Source: an uncultured Acetatifactor sp. (GTDB taxonomy: Bacteria > Bacillota > Clostridia > Lachnospirales > Lachnospiraceae). From it: a stretch of 42,507 nucleotides of DNA. The position numbers were made by a program, and so were the translations under genes. Position 1 is the first letter of the stretch. Each line of letters begins with the position of its first letter. Positions 41,764-42,507 of the stretch are shown here, piece after piece. The stretch spans positions 12,566 through 55,072 of the forward strand of contig CAJTKW010000029.1 in NCBI GenBank assembly GCA_910577035.1. Reading direction: 5' to 3'. The notes below the pieces were generated by a model, which was given only the letters and a program-made list of their open reading frames with translations, was not told where the DNA came from and made no database searches.

Positions 41764-42381
41764 ATGAAGAAATTAAATGTACTTGTTTTAATGGTGGCAT
41801 GTGTATTTTTATTGGCAAGTTGCAGTAAAGAAACGGATGACAGAAATTCATTTTCAGAATTTAACGAATACATTTTGGAAACAGTAATGGAAAGTTATGA
41901 AGATGGGAGTATCAGCCGGGAAGATATTGTAATAGACCAGATTTATTACGGACACTTTTCACAAAAAGATATAAATGAAATATTTGTACTGTGCAAAATT
42001 TTGAATACTCCTCATGTTGCCGGATTAGATAAAACCATAGCTGTCCTCTTGGAAGCGGATTCATTAAAAAAGATAGCTTATAAAGAGTTTAATGCGGATA
42101 ATGTGACTATAGATTGCGTTCAGAACAGCATCGGACAGAGCAAAATATTATTTATCGGAACAACTATATATCAAGGAATATTAACGCAGGAAATACAGCT
42201 TTTGGGTATTCAGGATGGTCAATGGCTGGATATTCCGATAGAGAACTTAGAAACTTTATCAGATGGCTATTTTTGCTTTATGGGAGATGAAGAAATTATT
42301 GTTTCTTCTATAGCAGACCATGCGGATATTATAGCTATATTAAATTGGAATCCAGATACGGAAAAATTTCTGTTAGATTAA
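41764..42381 (+). CDS. Lipoprotein of the ECF operon, unknown function
   Basis: The 205-residue protein has a signal peptide with lipobox LASC (Cys20) and an acidic mature domain with regularly spaced strands (VIDQIYYGHFSQKDINEIFVL; QSKILFIGTTIYQGI). I do not recognise a family. AAAGGGGAGG precedes the ATG and the gene follows the probable anti-sigma gene by 18 nt, so it belongs to the same operon. It may be the ligand-binding or sensor part of the system. Codon use is AT-rich like its neighbours. Confidence 0.8.
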   Translation: MKKLNVLVLMVACVFLLASCSKETDDRNSFSEFNEYILETVMESYEDGSISREDIVIDQIYYGHFSQKDINEIFVLCKILNTPHVAGLDKTIAVLLEADSLKKIAYKEFNADNVTIDCVQNSIGQSKILFIGTTIYQGILTQEIQLLGIQDGQWLDIPIENLETLSDGYFCFMGDEEIIVSSIADHADIIAILNWNPDTEKFLLD

Positions 42382-42451
42382 AGAAAGCGAAAGCTGCCAG
42401 TCAAGCGTTACCAACGTTTACAGCTTGCGGAAAAAGATAGAGCCCGATAGC

Positions 42452-42477
42452 CGCAAGCCCGCCTTTTGCGGCTTGCG
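42452..42477 (+). repeat. Hairpin after the ECF operon
   Basis: CGCAAGCC (42452-42459) and GGCTTGCG (42470-42477) form an 8-bp stem with a 10-nt loop; a further GCTTGCGG lies at 42423-42430. No T tract follows, so this is not a clear terminator. Confidence 0.5.
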
Positions 42478-42500
42478 CCGCTTGAAAAAATCCACCCACG

Positions 42501-42507
42501 AAAGGAG
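42501..42507 (+). promoter_or_regulatory. Ribosome binding site of a gene beyond the right edge
   Basis: The window ends in AAAGGAG, a strong ribosome binding site, so a plus-strand gene probably starts within the next 15 nt outside the window. Confidence 0.5.

Overview
The window looks like chromosome from a Gram-positive Clostridia member, most likely a gut Lachnospiraceae. The evidence is strong AGGAGG-type ribosome binding sites, lipobox signal peptides, a BmrC/BmrD-style heterodimeric exporter, a DUF2975/small-XRE pair, a DUF4173-like protein and many short, tightly packed minus-strand operons. Base composition is balanced over the first 40 kb and visibly AT-rich in the last 2 kb. I see no rRNA, tRNA, CRISPR array or intact insertion sequence. 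Family names come from reading motifs, not from database searches.

Layout. 1-2.1 kb: the tail of an ABC ATPase, then an ABC exporter next to a TPR-type XRE regulator. 3.0-6.7 kb (minus): a translationally coupled run of HAD phosphatase, two flavodoxin-fold proteins and rsmA/ksgA, preceded by an orphan membrane protein. 6.9-13.2 kb (minus): the most unusual locus, two different UvrA-like ATPases (808 and 721 aa) on either side of a beta-lactamase-fold serine hydrolase, with a Uma2-type nuclease gene upstream. 13.4-15.4 kb: an alpha/beta hydrolase and an Rpn-family nuclease with what looks like an internal start for a C-terminal product. 15.8-21.6 kb (plus): a heterodimeric ABC exporter and a large substrate-binding-type lipoprotein. 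21.6-24.8 kb: a Kef-type antiporter and an MgtC-like protein, divergent from a LysR regulator. 24.8-28.1 kb (minus): a PHP phosphoesterase, a transglutaminase-like protein and an orphan HisD-family dehydrogenase behind a long leader with an intrinsic terminator. 28.2-31.4 kb: a MATE exporter and an ABC-class ATPase of the COG3044 type. 31.6-35.9 kb: a membrane-tethered XRE regulator with two extracytoplasmic proteins, divergent from a second MATE exporter. 35.9-39.9 kb: a DUF4173-like protein, a small XRE and a DUF2975 protein in one operon, then a GNAT acetyltransferase and an unknown protein. 40.3-42.5 kb: an AT-rich cassette of ECF sigma factor, probable membrane anti-sigma factor and lipoprotein, probably the edge of an acquired element.

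The UvrA pair is the best candidate for an undescribed system. Both proteins lack the UvrB-binding region, as in UvrA2/DrrC-type paralogs linked to tolerance of DNA-binding drugs. The smaller one has also lost zinc modules that the larger keeps, which suggests an asymmetric pair. Other leads are the intragenic start in rpn, the hisD leader, the ECF leader with a 31-bp perfect palindrome, and a 21-codon hydrophobic ORF beside the TPR regulator.
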